Counted from the stretch's first letter, positions 15,782-25,097 are shown. The stretch: DNA of 37,557 nucleotides from Cyclobacteriaceae bacterium (GCA_021604845.1 BQJT01000015.1:1-37557); one strand, 5' to 3'. The notes: generated by a model from the sequence alone, not told the origin. Made by a program: numbers and translations.

Positions 15782-17299
15782 TTATTGCGGATATGGAACC
15801 GGTGCCCCCGATTCAAGATAAGTCGGCATTTGAGCATCTACAGAAACCAGATAATTTGACAAAATTACCGCTAGTTCTTCCCTTTTTTCAGGTTCATCCG
15901 TTGACAGGTTGACGGCTTCACTAATGTCATTGTCAATGTTAAATAGCTCGTAACTTCCATCATGGTGATAATAAATCAGTTTCCACCCGTCCAACCTCAC
16001 CGCGCTATATGCTCCTATTCCAGGGCCTGTTGGGCCCCATTCATTGGGGAAATGCCAGAACAGCGGACGACTGGGATTTGAAGGTGATTTTCCCTGAAGC
16101 ACCGGCAAGAAACTTATTCCATCGATAATTTGAACAGGAAGGAAATTTTGGATTCCTGCGATTTCCAGGATTGTGGGGTAGAAATCCTCAATTATCAGAT
16201 AGTTGTTGCTCTGTGATCCGGGTTCCACCACGCCAGGCCATTTCACCAGCATAGGTTCCCTGATCCCACCTTCATAAATTGATCCTTTTCCACTTGACAA
16301 TGGTCGGTTGTGCGTATGCGGCTCACCACCGCGGGCAATAGCGCTGAGCCCTCCATTATCTGACATAAACAGTATTACAGTATTACTATCAAGCTGTCGC
16401 TGTTGTAGGTAATCCAGAAAACGGCCTACACTGTTATCCATGGTTTCAATCATGGTGGCATATCTTGCCTCAATTGAATCCAGACCTGTTTCTAAATATT
16501 TATTAAAATATTTATGGTTTGCCATAATTGGAGTGTGTACGGCATAATATGACATGTATAAAAAGAAGGGCTTATCCACATGCTCCAGGGCTTCCAGGGC
16601 TTCGTTGGTTAGGGCATCCGTGAGATAAATATCTTCCCCATGGTATTCTTCCAACCCGGGAACCGGCCAGGGTGTCCCTTCAAATTCAGGGGTATTCCCA
16701 AAATTTTCAGTTCCATAATAACTTTTAGGTGCACCGGCAGCATGCCCGGCAATATTAACATCGAAACCGAGATTGAGTGGGTTTGCTCCCGGAGTGTCAA
16801 TGGCGCCAAAATGAGCTTTCCCCACATGAATAGTTGCATATCCATGACTTCTAAGAACCATCGGCAGCGGACTAGCGTAAACTGAGTGCGGCAGACTTGA
16901 ATCCGGTGATATACCATTCACATTCCACATTGGAAATTCAAAAACATCGTGGTTGGTTTCCATTGGCTTTAACTGGTCAGGCTGTAAGGTCCAGTTAGTA
17001 ACTCTGTGACGGGCGGCATTCATCCCCGTCAAAAGACTCACCCGGGTGGGAGAACAAACTGCGGTGGCATATGCCTGTGTAAACTTCATCCCTTCTAATG
17101 CCAGCCGTTCCATATTGAGAGTATGGTATCTTTTGTTAAATTCAGTGACTTGATTCCAGAACGGCACTGAGGTATCCTGCCAGCCCATGTCATCAACCAT
17201 AAACAGAATGATGTTAGGGGATGAAATTTGTTCTTCTGGTATCGGTTTGGCGCAGGCAAGTAGAATAATCAGAGAAGCAAGGGGTATCAGGTGTTTCAT
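15782..17299 (-). CDS. Sulfatase (S1 type), lipoprotein
   Basis: The 505-aa arylsulfatase-like protein has a lipobox (LLAC, lipidated C16), so it is anchored in the envelope. The formylglycine-site motif is CSPTRVSLLTG starting at C82 (C-x-P-x-R), and metal-binding aspartates appear in FMVDDMGW (D36, D37) and later in FMSDNGGLSA near residue 313, all as expected for type I sulfatases. The length is normal. It should hydrolyse sulfate esters, plausibly on algal or animal glycans, after maturation by a formylglycine-generating or anaerobic maturase enzyme not present in this window. It is followed by the Gfo/Idh/MocA gene and is divergent from the haloperoxidase-like gene. Confidence 0.92.
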   Translation of the reverse strand: MKHLIPLASLIILLACAKPIPEEQISSPNIILFMVDDMGWQDTSVPFWNQVTEFNKRYHTLNMERLALEGMKFTQAYATAVCSPTRVSLLTGMNAARHRVTNWTLQPDQLKPMETNHDVFEFPMWNVNGISPDSSLPHSVYASPLPMVLRSHGYATIHVGKAHFGAIDTPGANPLNLGFDVNIAGHAAGAPKSYYGTENFGNTPEFEGTPWPVPGLEEYHGEDIYLTDALTNEALEALEHVDKPFFLYMSYYAVHTPIMANHKYFNKYLETGLDSIEARYATMIETMDNSVGRFLDYLQQRQLDSNTVILFMSDNGGLSAIARGGEPHTHNRPLSSGKGSIYEGGIREPMLVKWPGVVEPGSQSNNYLIIEDFYPTILEIAGIQNFLPVQIIDGISFLPVLQGKSPSNPSRPLFWHFPNEWGPTGPGIGAYSAVRLDGWKLIYYHHDGSYELFNIDNDISEAVNLSTDEPEKREELAVILSNYLVSVDAQMPTYLESGAPVPYPQ

Positions 17300-17601
17300 T
17301 AACTCAGGGGTTTTATTTACAGCTGGTATTAATTAAGTCAATATTCAGCAAATACCAAACTGCGAGTTCTAAGAATGATGTTATGTGCTGCAAAACAGCC
17401 TCTCTCGAATAAAATTCTTTAAGGAAGAGGCAGGTCGATTTTAATGGCAAGCCAGATTAGCCCTAAGCCAAACTCCGGTGTATTGACCCATTTTTGGACT
17501 GACTAAAAGGAGCAAACAAACTTACATCCGGTTGCAATCCCTGAAAAATAATGTCAATTTTATGACAATTATTTTTTACATAACCTTAGAATCCCGTGTA
17601 G
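17300..17601. other. Divergent intergenic region between sulfatase and haloperoxidase-like genes
   Basis: These 302 bp carry no convincing ORF. They must contain the promoters of two divergent genes. A hairpin-like element lies at 17547-17577. A weak TTG, 19-nt spacer, TAAATAAA arrangement lies 12 nt before the sulfatase start (minus strand), but it lacks the TTTG part of the Bacteroidota -7 consensus. I see no repeat array here. Confidence 0.6.
17547..17577 (+). repeat. AT-rich inverted repeat followed by six T, upstream of the haloperoxidase-like gene
   Basis: The arms are 17547-17556 and 17563-17573 with one bulged base and a 6-nt loop, and the T run is at 17572-17577. It ends 24 bp before the start codon. 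It could be an operator, a leader hairpin or a weak terminator. No plus-strand gene lies upstream that would need termination. Confidence 0.4.
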
Positions 17602-19803
17602 ATGAGGTACTTTTTAGTCAGATTGTTAGCTCTTGGCGGTTTATATTTGTTTTGTGGCCAGATTACAGCACAACAGTCGCTGGCCAGGCAATGGAACGAG
17701 GTTTTGCTTGAGGCAATCCGAAACGATTTTGCACGCCCCACTGTACATGCACGTAACCTCTTTCATACATCGGTTCTGCTTTATGATGCATGGGCAATTT
17801 ATAGTACTGAGGCTGCCACATATTTTATGGGAAATGAGATTGGCGGGTATCGCTGTAGTTGGGGACCAGTAGCGCCAGTCGCTGACATCAGGGAGGCACA
17901 GGAAGAGGCAATGAGTTATGCAGTCTACCGATTGTTGAAACATCGATTTCAACTGTCTCCTGGAGCTGACGAAACATTACAGCGATGTGATGACCTCATG
18001 GCTGCTCTTGGCTATGATACCAACGAGACTTCCACTGATTACATAAACGGGCCACCAGCTGCGGTAGGAAATTATCTGGCTCAGTGTATGATCCAGTTCG
18101 GTTTACAAGACGGATCTAACGAAGGTCTTCGCTACCAAAATCGTTTTTACCAGCCTGTAAACCCTCCGTTAGTGATACTGGACCCAGGCAACCCGGATAT
18201 TACAGATATGAACAGGTGGCAGCCATTAACACTCGATGTTTTTATCGACCAGGCCGGCAATCAAATTCCCTTTAATACTCCGGAATTTTTAAGTCCGGAA
18301 TGGGGTACCGTTACACCATTTGCTTTGACTACGGATGATTTAACTATCCATCAACGCGATGGGAATGAATACTACGCCTATCATGATCCCGGATCACCCC
18401 CTCAACTGGATACTACTGCCGGTATGGGAGAGAGTGATCAGTATCGCTGGGGTTTTGAACTGGTTTCAGTGTGGTCATCACAATTGGATCCGGGTGACGG
18501 TGTTATGTGGGATATATCTCCTGCCGCCATCGGGAATATTAGCGAACTACCAACAACTGATGCTGAAATACAAGCATTTTATAATTTGCTAGACGGTGGG
18601 GATGCCAGCACAGGCCATACCATGAATCCGATTACAGGCCAACCTTATGAATCGCAGATGGTACCACGAGGTGACTATGGACGTGTCTTGGCAGAATTCT
18701 GGGCCGATGGTCCGGATTCTGAAACGCCTCCGGGACACTGGTTTGTACTGCTAAATTATGTCAATGATCACCCACTGCTGGAAAAACGATTTAAAGGTGA
18801 AGGCGATATAGTGGATGATCTGGAATGGGATGTTAAATCCTATTTCATCCTTGGGGGTGCCATGCATGATGTAGCTATTACTGCCTGGGGTATTAAGGGT
18901 TGGTATGACTATATCAGACCCGTGTCAGCAATCAGAGGAATGGCTGAACTTGGACAAAGCACCAGTCCGGGATTACCGGGCTATCATCCCGGTGGAATTA
19001 GTTTGATCGACGGATATATTGAGTTGGTGGAAATGGGGGATCCGCTGGCTGGTTCTTCCAATGAAAATGTAGGTAAAGTCAAACTATACGCTTGGAAGGG
19101 GCCGGCATATATAAATGACCCGGATACAGACGTGGCAGGAGTAGACTGGATACTGGCAGAAAACTGGTGGCCTTATCAAAGGCCTTCTTTTGTAACCCCA
19201 CCATTTGCTGGATATATTTCAGGACATAGTACTTACAGCCGGGCCGCTGCCGAAATACTGACCACCTTAACCGGAGATCCCTTTTTCCCGGGAGGTATGG
19301 GTGAATTCATCGCTCTCAAAAATGAATTTCTGGTTTTTGAAGAAGGACCCAGTGTAGATGTGAAATTACAATGGGCAACTTATCGCGATGCATCGGACCA
19401 GACCAGCCTCTCCCGCATCTGGGGTGGGATACATCCACCAGCGGATGATATACCGGGGAGAATTATCGGAGAGCAAATCGGGATTAGTGCTTTCGAGAAA
19501 GCTGAACAGTACTTCACCGAGGTTGTTACTGGTATTGAAGAAAATACAATCCCAACTGATGTCATAAAAGTTTATCCTAATCCTGGAAGTACCAGCGCGC
19601 TTTTAACTTTAGAGATTCCGGACCTGGACCAGACCAGCCGATTGCAGCTGGTATCTATGGATGGTAGATCAATTTGGGAAACCAAGGTAAATGAAGGACC
19701 AGGTCGAAGTTTGAATGTTTCCATAAACACAGTACAGGGGCTTTATCTTCTTCGACTCAGTAATTCAACATTGAGTATCACTCAAAAGCTGGTCATTAGA
19801 TAA
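17602..19803 (+). CDS. Vanadium-dependent haloperoxidase-like protein with T9SS sorting domain
   Basis: The 733-aa secreted protein has a signal peptide (residues 1-23, ITA/QQ), an N-terminal helical region beginning ARQWNEVLLEAIRNDFARPTVHARNLFH, and all three vanadate/phosphate-binding motifs of the PAP2/haloperoxidase fold. These are K432-x6-R439-P440, S540-G541-H542-S543 and S604-R605-x5-H611 with D615/D616 (SRIWGGIHPPADD). The last about 80 residues form a type A T9SS C-terminal sorting domain, starting VYPNPGS and ending ITQKLVIR. With intact ligands the protein could oxidise halides with peroxide or act as a phosphatase. The family is mostly untested in Bacteroidota. It stands between the sulfatase and PSD1/DUF1501 operons and is probably exported to the cell surface. 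Confidence 0.9.
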   Translation: MRYFLVRLLALGGLYLFCGQITAQQSLARQWNEVLLEAIRNDFARPTVHARNLFHTSVLLYDAWAIYSTEAATYFMGNEIGGYRCSWGPVAPVADIREAQEEAMSYAVYRLLKHRFQLSPGADETLQRCDDLMAALGYDTNETSTDYINGPPAAVGNYLAQCMIQFGLQDGSNEGLRYQNRFYQPVNPPLVILDPGNPDITDMNRWQPLTLDVFIDQAGNQIPFNTPEFLSPEWGTVTPFALTTDDLTIHQRDGNEYYAYHDPGSPPQLDTTAGMGESDQYRWGFELVSVWSSQLDPGDGVMWDISPAAIGNISELPTTDAEIQAFYNLLDGGDASTGHTMNPITGQPYESQMVPRGDYGRVLAEFWADGPDSETPPGHWFVLLNYVNDHPLLEKRFKGEGDIVDDLEWDVKSYFILGGAMHDVAITAWGIKGWYDYIRPVSAIRGMAELGQSTSPGLPGYHPGGISLIDGYIELVEMGDPLAGSSNENVGKVKLYAWKGPAYINDPDTDVAGVDWILAENWWPYQRPSFVTPPFAGYISGHSTYSRAAAEILTTLTGDPFFPGGMGEFIALKNEFLVFEEGPSVDVKLQWATYRDASDQTSLSRIWGGIHPPADDIPGRIIGEQIGISAFEKAEQYFTEVVTGIEENTIPTDVIKVYPNPGSTSALLTLEIPDLDQTSRLQLVSMDGRSIWETKVNEGPGRSLNVSINTVQGLYLLRLSNSTLSITQKLVIR

Positions 19804-19877
19804 CCGGAGGATTCATTAGCCCGGAAGCGATCCAGTAGTACCACGGTAACTCCAGCCAGAGAAAGTAGCAGTTTCAG

Positions 19878-21341
19878 CTAAGTAAGGATCTCCTTTACCA
19901 CTTTTCCATGTACGTCGGTTAGTCTAAAGTCCCGTCCCTGGAATTGATAGGTTAATTTCTCATGATTCAGGCCCAATTGATGTAGTAATGTTGCCTGGAG
20001 GTCATGTATATGGATTTTTCCGCTGATCCCGTCATACCCTATTTCATCCGTTTCTCCATAGCTTATTCCTGTTTTTACTCCGGCCCCTGTCATCCACATG
20101 GTAAATGCATTACCGTGATGGTCCCTGCCCTTAAATGGGTTGGTTTTACCCTGGCGGTTTTCCTGCATAGGCGTGCGGCCGAATTCCCCACCCCACACCA
20201 CCAGTGTATCTTCCAACATTCCTCTTTGTTTAAGGTCTTTAACCAGGGCGGTCATGGCCTGATCTATTTCGGTACACCTGGTTTTAAATCCTCCGTGCAA
20301 GTTTTCAAAATCATTGCTTCCATGAGAGTCCCACCCACGGTGGTACAACTGTATAAACCTGACTCCCCGTTCCGCCAGTCTTCGGGCCAGGAGACAGTTA
20401 TTGGCAAAAGACACTTTGCCTGGTTCAGTGCCATACAATTGGTGAATGTAATCCGGTTCGTCGCCGATGTCAGTGGCCTGTGGGACAGACATTTGCATTT
20501 TAAAGGCCATCTCATATTGGGCCATACGGGTGAGGATCTCGGGGTCTCCAACTTCCTGGTATGCCGTTTCATTAATCTGATTTATGGCGTCGGTTACTGC
20601 CCTCCTTACGTTTCGAGGTACACCATCCGGGTTCGACACGAACAGCACCGGATCACCTTTGGATCGAAACTCCACTCCCTGGTGAATAGAAGGTAAAAAC
20701 CCGCTACCCCATAGGCTTTTTCCTCCGCTGGGCGCGGATTGTCCGGACACCATTACCACAAAGCCCGGAAGGTTTTCGTTTTCAGAGCCCAGACCATAAT
20801 TAACCCAGGATCCAAAAGAGGGCCTGCCCAGCCTGGGGCTTCCCGTATGCATGAATAATTGAGCGGGTGCGTGATTGAACTCTTCCGTGTGAAGCGATTT
20901 CATGAATAGCACGTCGTCCACCACCTCGGTAAAGTGAGGCAGCAATTCGGAGACCCATGAACCGGACTGTCCGTATTGATTGAAGCTGAATTGCGGACCC
21001 AGCATTTCAGGAACTCCGGTAATAAAAGCAAATCGTTTTCCTTCCAACAGCGACTGTGGACATTCTTTGCCATCCAGTTGATGCAACAACGGCTTGTAGT
21101 CGAATAAGTCCAGTTGTGAAGGAGCTCCTGCCATATGCAAAAAGATGATCCTTTTGGCTTTGGGAACCAAATTATGAGCACTGCCGGTATAACGGGTGAC
21201 AGAGGACTGAGATAAGGGATTTTTACATCCCATGAGACTGGCTAGTGCAGCCACTCCCAGGCCCAAAGAACCCTGTCTTAAAAAGTGACGGCGGGTAAAG
21301 TACTCTGACTCTTTTTTTAGAAGCTCCTCAAATAATTTCAT
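19878..21341 (-). CDS. DUF1501 domain protein, Tat-exported
   Basis: The 487-aa protein has a twin-arginine leader (FTRRHFLRQGS, residues 15-25, then GLGVAALASL). The remainder matches DUF1501, an alkaline-phosphatase/sulfatase-fold relative: IFLHMAGAPSQLDLFDYKP near residue 66, LYHRGWDSHGSNDFEN near residue 333 and VVWGGEFGRTPM near residue 383, with candidate metal ligands in those Asp/His segments. DUF1501 genes almost always accompany a PSD1/DUF1549/DUF1553 gene, as here, where the upstream stop and this start are directly adjacent (TAAATG). The biochemical role of the pair is unknown. It is most common in Planctomycetes. Confidence 0.92.
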   Translation of the reverse strand: MKLFEELLKKESEYFTRRHFLRQGSLGLGVAALASLMGCKNPLSQSSVTRYTGSAHNLVPKAKRIIFLHMAGAPSQLDLFDYKPLLHQLDGKECPQSLLEGKRFAFITGVPEMLGPQFSFNQYGQSGSWVSELLPHFTEVVDDVLFMKSLHTEEFNHAPAQLFMHTGSPRLGRPSFGSWVNYGLGSENENLPGFVVMVSGQSAPSGGKSLWGSGFLPSIHQGVEFRSKGDPVLFVSNPDGVPRNVRRAVTDAINQINETAYQEVGDPEILTRMAQYEMAFKMQMSVPQATDIGDEPDYIHQLYGTEPGKVSFANNCLLARRLAERGVRFIQLYHRGWDSHGSNDFENLHGGFKTRCTEIDQAMTALVKDLKQRGMLEDTLVVWGGEFGRTPMQENRQGKTNPFKGRDHHGNAFTMWMTGAGVKTGISYGETDEIGYDGISGKIHIHDLQATLLHQLGLNHEKLTYQFQGRDFRLTDVHGKVVKEILT

Positions 21342-23651
21342 TTATCCTTTGGTAATGGTTTCATTAAGGTTCAGAATTACTGCTGCCAGGTTAATTATAG
21401 CGGCCATTTCAGGTGTTCGAATATCTACTCCATTAGTAATTTCTGTTACCTGCAAAGGTTGTTGCTGATAAACATTAAGCGTTTTTCCGAATAGTGCTGT
21501 CAATGATTGCAACTCACTTTCCGTCGGACGCCGATAAAGTGTTTGCTTAAATCCATATTCGATCTGCTTTTCTAAATTATCCGAAACCCTATGCATATTT
21601 ACCGCAAGAACTTTAGTCGCGTTAAAGAATACCGGGTCATTCAAGGTAACAAATGCCTGTAACGGGGTATTGGTTCTGATTCTTCTCGATACGCAAAATT
21701 CGCGGCTGGTTGCATCAAAAGTCATCATTGAAGGATAGGGACTGACCCTTCTCCAGAAAGTGTAAAGCGCCCGTCTATTCTGATTTTCAGGATCTTTGGG
21801 AGTTTCCCAGCGTTCCACATGACGTATGACATTCCATACTCCTTCAGGTTGCAGTGGCATCACACTTGGTCCGTAAACACGTTGATTCAATAACCCACTT
21901 ACCGCTAACGCCTGGTCTCTGATTTGTTCAGCAGACAGCCTGACCCTTGGGCCTCTGGCTAAAAATCTATTATAGGGGTCTAATTCCAATAGCTCAGGGC
22001 TTACCGAAGAAGACTGTTGATAAGTTTCGGAAAGTACAATCTGTTTAAGTAAAGGCTTGAACTTCCACTGATGTTGGTGGATGAATTGTATGGCCATCCA
22101 GTCCAGTAAACCCGGATATACAGGCATTGATCCCTGGCTGCCAAAATCTTCTAGCGTTTCAACCAGTCCTCGCCCAAACATCTGCTCCCAAAGCCGGTTT
22201 ACCATAACCCTGGCAGTAAGAGGGTTTTGAGGGTCGACCAGCCATTGTGCCAGTTCCAATCGATTGGAAGGGTTTTCTGACAAAGGCTGACTAAGTGCTT
22301 CAGGCACGGAGGGCTGCACTTCATCACCATGAACCAGCCAGTTACCGCGGACGAATACATGTGACATGCGGGAGGAATCAGCCGGCATTTCTTTCATAAC
22401 CGGAACTTTCAGCGGTTTAATAGAAAAGTACTTTTTAAGCGCTTCCTGGTAAGTATTATTAACCGTATCTCCGGATGCTCTGAATTTTTTTATTTCCTGT
22501 TCATATCGTGCTTTGAGATCTCTCTGTGGGGTTGAGAGCAGCATGGCATTGGGCACATCACTGGTTTTATCGCTGTCCTGGGTATTATTGAAAAAGGCAT
22601 ACACCTTGTAATACTCTTCATGTTTGATAGGGTCATAGGGATGAGTATGGCATTGAACGCAACCCATTGTAGTACCCTGCCAAACTTCAAATGTAGTATT
22701 TACCCGGTCCAGAACCGCCGCTACTCTGAATTCCTCATCGTCGGTTCCACCCTCATCGTTATTCATGGTGTTGCGGTGAAATGCCGTGGCTAACAGCTGA
22801 TCCTCCGTAGGGTTAACCAACAAATCTCCGGCCAGCTGTTCGATAGTAAACTGATCGAATGGCATGTCTTGATTAAAAGCATTAATTACCCAGTCACGAT
22901 ATAACCACATGGTAGGCCTGAGATTATCCTTCTGATAACCCTGGGAGTCAGCGTACCTGGCCAAATCTAACCAGAACGCAGCCCATCGCTCACCGTAGTG
23001 CGGAGAAGCCAGCAGTTTATCCACCACTCTTTCATAGGCCTGTGATGAATTGTCGGCTAAAAATTCATCAGCCATCTCCTTTGAAGGAGGTAAACCTACC
23101 AGATCGAAACTAACCCGACGTAACAGGGTAGCTTTATCAGCTTTTGTTGATGGAGCTAATCCTTCCTTGTTTAACTTGTCTGCTACAAAACGGTCAATCG
23201 GATTCGAGAGCTCTGAGTGTTCTAATTCCGGAGCCTGTATTCCCGGGTCCGGAGGCTTATAAGCCCAATGGTTATCCCACCTGGCCCCTTGCTTTATCCA
23301 GTCGGCTAAAATACCTATCTCTTCTTCGGTCAGACCAGGTCCCTCGGGTGGCATTCTTAGTTCGGGATCCTGTTGCTGGATACGGTCGATTAAAACACTT
23401 TTCTTAGTTGATCCCGGCACAATAGCAAAGTTTCCGGAGTCCAGTGTGTCAACGGCCATTTCTGGAAAAAGGAAACTCAAACCCCCGTTTTGCCTAACGC
23501 CCCCGTGGCAGCTCATACAATTTTTATTCAGGATGGGGCGTACCTGTGTATTGAAATCGATAGTGTCACCACTATTGGAACAGCTTGAAAATTTTATTAC
23601 CGCTATTACCGCTAAGATTAAAACACCACGATGACAGGGAAAATTCATCAC
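21342..23651 (-). CDS. PSD1 cytochrome c / DUF1549 / DUF1553 protein, lipoprotein
   Basis: The 769-aa protein has a short leader and a cysteine in a lipobox-like position (FSSC, C24). The N-terminal PSD1 'planctomycete cytochrome c' domain has a haem motif C45-M-S-C48-H49 and the distal MPPEGPGLTEEE segment with the axial methionine. A DUF1549 region follows, beginning IDRFVADKLNKEGLAPS and carrying a second CxxCH (CVQCHTHPYDPI near residue 335). A C-terminal DUF1553 region begins near NRLELAQWLVDPQNPLTARV. This is the full domain set of the family. It probably works in the periplasm with the adjacent DUF1501 protein in an oxidative step of complex carbohydrate use (inference from its distribution). 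Confidence 0.93.
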   Translation of the reverse strand: MMNFPCHRGVLILAVIAVIKFSSCSNSGDTIDFNTQVRPILNKNCMSCHGGVRQNGGLSFLFPEMAVDTLDSGNFAIVPGSTKKSVLIDRIQQQDPELRMPPEGPGLTEEEIGILADWIKQGARWDNHWAYKPPDPGIQAPELEHSELSNPIDRFVADKLNKEGLAPSTKADKATLLRRVSFDLVGLPPSKEMADEFLADNSSQAYERVVDKLLASPHYGERWAAFWLDLARYADSQGYQKDNLRPTMWLYRDWVINAFNQDMPFDQFTIEQLAGDLLVNPTEDQLLATAFHRNTMNNDEGGTDDEEFRVAAVLDRVNTTFEVWQGTTMGCVQCHTHPYDPIKHEEYYKVYAFFNNTQDSDKTSDVPNAMLLSTPQRDLKARYEQEIKKFRASGDTVNNTYQEALKKYFSIKPLKVPVMKEMPADSSRMSHVFVRGNWLVHGDEVQPSVPEALSQPLSENPSNRLELAQWLVDPQNPLTARVMVNRLWEQMFGRGLVETLEDFGSQGSMPVYPGLLDWMAIQFIHQHQWKFKPLLKQIVLSETYQQSSSVSPELLELDPYNRFLARGPRVRLSAEQIRDQALAVSGLLNQRVYGPSVMPLQPEGVWNVIRHVERWETPKDPENQNRRALYTFWRRVSPYPSMMTFDATSREFCVSRRIRTNTPLQAFVTLNDPVFFNATKVLAVNMHRVSDNLEKQIEYGFKQTLYRRPTESELQSLTALFGKTLNVYQQQPLQVTEITNGVDIRTPEMAAIINLAAVILNLNETITKG

Positions 23652-23746
23652 TTTGCAGGGTTTAATTAGCTTACAAGTTACAGTTTTAATGGATAATTAC
23701 CATTGAAACCGGGTTGGTTCTTAAGAGGAATTCACCCCAATCAAGA

Positions 23747-25009
23747 TTATGACACTAGTCCTAAAATTGACTCCGGCTGCCCTTCCTGAGCCATTTTTTG
23801 ACTAATTACCCGGGCGTTTTCCCGGTACTTCTTATTTTGCCATAGATCCAGCAGTAACGGGCTCAAGGTTTTTTCAGAAAGTTTATTTATGGGTACCCCC
23901 TGAGGCCCCAGCCCTAGCGACGCAATTCGCTTATTCCAGAAAAATTGATCTACAATATGCGGAATGATCAGGCTGGGGCAGCCATGTTTACATGCTTCAT
24001 GGGTAGTGCCTGATCCGCCATGGTGCACAACCGCATATACCCTGGGGAAAACCCATTCATACGGTATGTTATCAACGAAAATAAGATGGTGGTTGCAGTT
24101 TTCCGTGGCGGTTAGCCCGCCCCAGGATGTATTGATGATTGCCGGTATTTTATGCTTCCTAAGTACATTTAGTATTGCATTGGTTTTTGCTTCCGGCTCC
24201 CGGTTAGTCATACTACCGAAAGACACAAAAAGTATCTTTTCATGATTGGAGAGGAAATGCAGAAGGTTTTCCTCAGGGTGCCAGTTTAAGGACCTTTTAC
24301 GGGTAAGGAATCCTGTAACATAGAGATGGTTCGACCAGTACTGAGGTCTTGGGAATAGACTAGGGGAGATGGTGTAAAGTGTTTTGGTTTTATGTACCAG
24401 GGTTTGATAAAGATCTCTAAGACTGGGGTGACTGGTTAAATCTTTCCGTTGTTTTTTCGCCATTCTGAAAAATACTACGGTCCGGATCCAGTTTGTCGCC
24501 CAATAACTAAAGCTGTTTAACAGCATGCCATAGTTCCCGTTCCCTTTTATACCCATGGTAGTATATTCATTAACCTTATGAACAATACAGGGTATGGGAC
24601 AGACCAGTATATTGGTTCCAGGATGAACCGTTTCCATGAGTATGGGGTATACGCATTTAGGATGAAAAAATACTTTGTCCGGTGCATACTTTTGGATAAG
24701 TACTTTTTGAGTTTCTATCAACGTACTCTGCAACTTCCAGCTATCCCGACCCAGTCGTAACAGTGCGTTAATCTTGTTTATAAAACCTCCTGAACCTCCC
24801 ATCAAAGTTTTTCCGGTATTGCTCGCTAGCAATTCCAGGAACCTTTTGTCAAATCCATGGAAAGCGATGCCGGTTTCCTGCACCATACTCCTGAATTGTT
24901 CAGGAAAAACACAAATAACCTCCCATCCGTGGTCTTTCAGGAGTTCTGCCAAAGCAAGAAATGGTTCGGCATCTCCTCGTGTGCCAATGGAAAAAAGTAG
25001 TGCGCGCAA
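23747..25009 (-). CDS. Glycosyltransferase, GT1 / UDP-glycosyltransferase-like
   Basis: The 420-aa protein has a GT-B fold with an N-terminal glycine-rich start typical of sterol-glucosyltransferase/MGT-type enzymes (GTRGDAEPFLALAELL, residues 8-23) and the C-terminal nucleotide-sugar signature HHGGSGTTHEACKHGCPSLIIPH near residues 327-350, followed by DQFFWNKRIASLGLGP. The length is normal for the family. It likely transfers a hexose from a UDP- or dTDP-sugar to a lipid or small hydrophobic acceptor on the cytosolic side of the membrane. The acceptor is unknown. The gene stands alone, downstream of the modA operon and upstream of the PSD1 operon, with no shared overlaps. Confidence 0.87.
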   Translation of the reverse strand: MRALLFSIGTRGDAEPFLALAELLKDHGWEVICVFPEQFRSMVQETGIAFHGFDKRFLELLASNTGKTLMGGSGGFINKINALLRLGRDSWKLQSTLIETQKVLIQKYAPDKVFFHPKCVYPILMETVHPGTNILVCPIPCIVHKVNEYTTMGIKGNGNYGMLLNSFSYWATNWIRTVVFFRMAKKQRKDLTSHPSLRDLYQTLVHKTKTLYTISPSLFPRPQYWSNHLYVTGFLTRKRSLNWHPEENLLHFLSNHEKILFVSFGSMTNREPEAKTNAILNVLRKHKIPAIINTSWGGLTATENCNHHLIFVDNIPYEWVFPRVYAVVHHGGSGTTHEACKHGCPSLIIPHIVDQFFWNKRIASLGLGPQGVPINKLSEKTLSPLLLDLWQNKKYRENARVISQKMAQEGQPESILGLVS

Positions 25010-25057
25010 TGTTTAAAAGGTAACGGATTATTAAGTTAAAATTTATAGGTGTTCAAA

Positions 25058-25096
25058 ACTATAAACTAAAAACTAAAAACTAAACACTAAAAACTA
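25058..25096 (+). repeat. Heptad tandem repeat, array D (CTAAAAA), next to a stop codon
   Basis: ACT occurs at 25058, 25065, 25072, 25079, 25086 and 25093, an exact 7-bp period over six units, mostly ACTAAAA. The minus strand therefore carries a TAG every 7 bases. The array ends two bases from the stop codon of the modA-like gene (25100-25098). It fits YTRAnnn on the plus strand. Confidence 0.88.
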
Positions 25097-25097
25097 T

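Noticed and set aside
17312-17341. TTG-N19-TAAATAAA promoter before the sulfatase gene
   Set aside because: It matches the Bacteroidota TTG and TA positions, but the TTTG part of the -7 box is missing and the pattern is common in AT-rich DNA.
17530-17535. A third GCAACC box on the minus strand, upstream of the sulfatase gene
   Set aside because: The base sequence GCAACCGGATG resembles the ECF box, but 16 nt further the sequence is GCTCCTTT, not CATC(G/T)AT, and it lies 230 bp from the start codon.
20004-20696. A 230-codon open frame on the plus strand opposite the DUF1501 gene
   Set aside because: It lies wholly inside a gene with clear DUF1501 motifs and its translation shows no recognisable domain, so it is a shadow frame.
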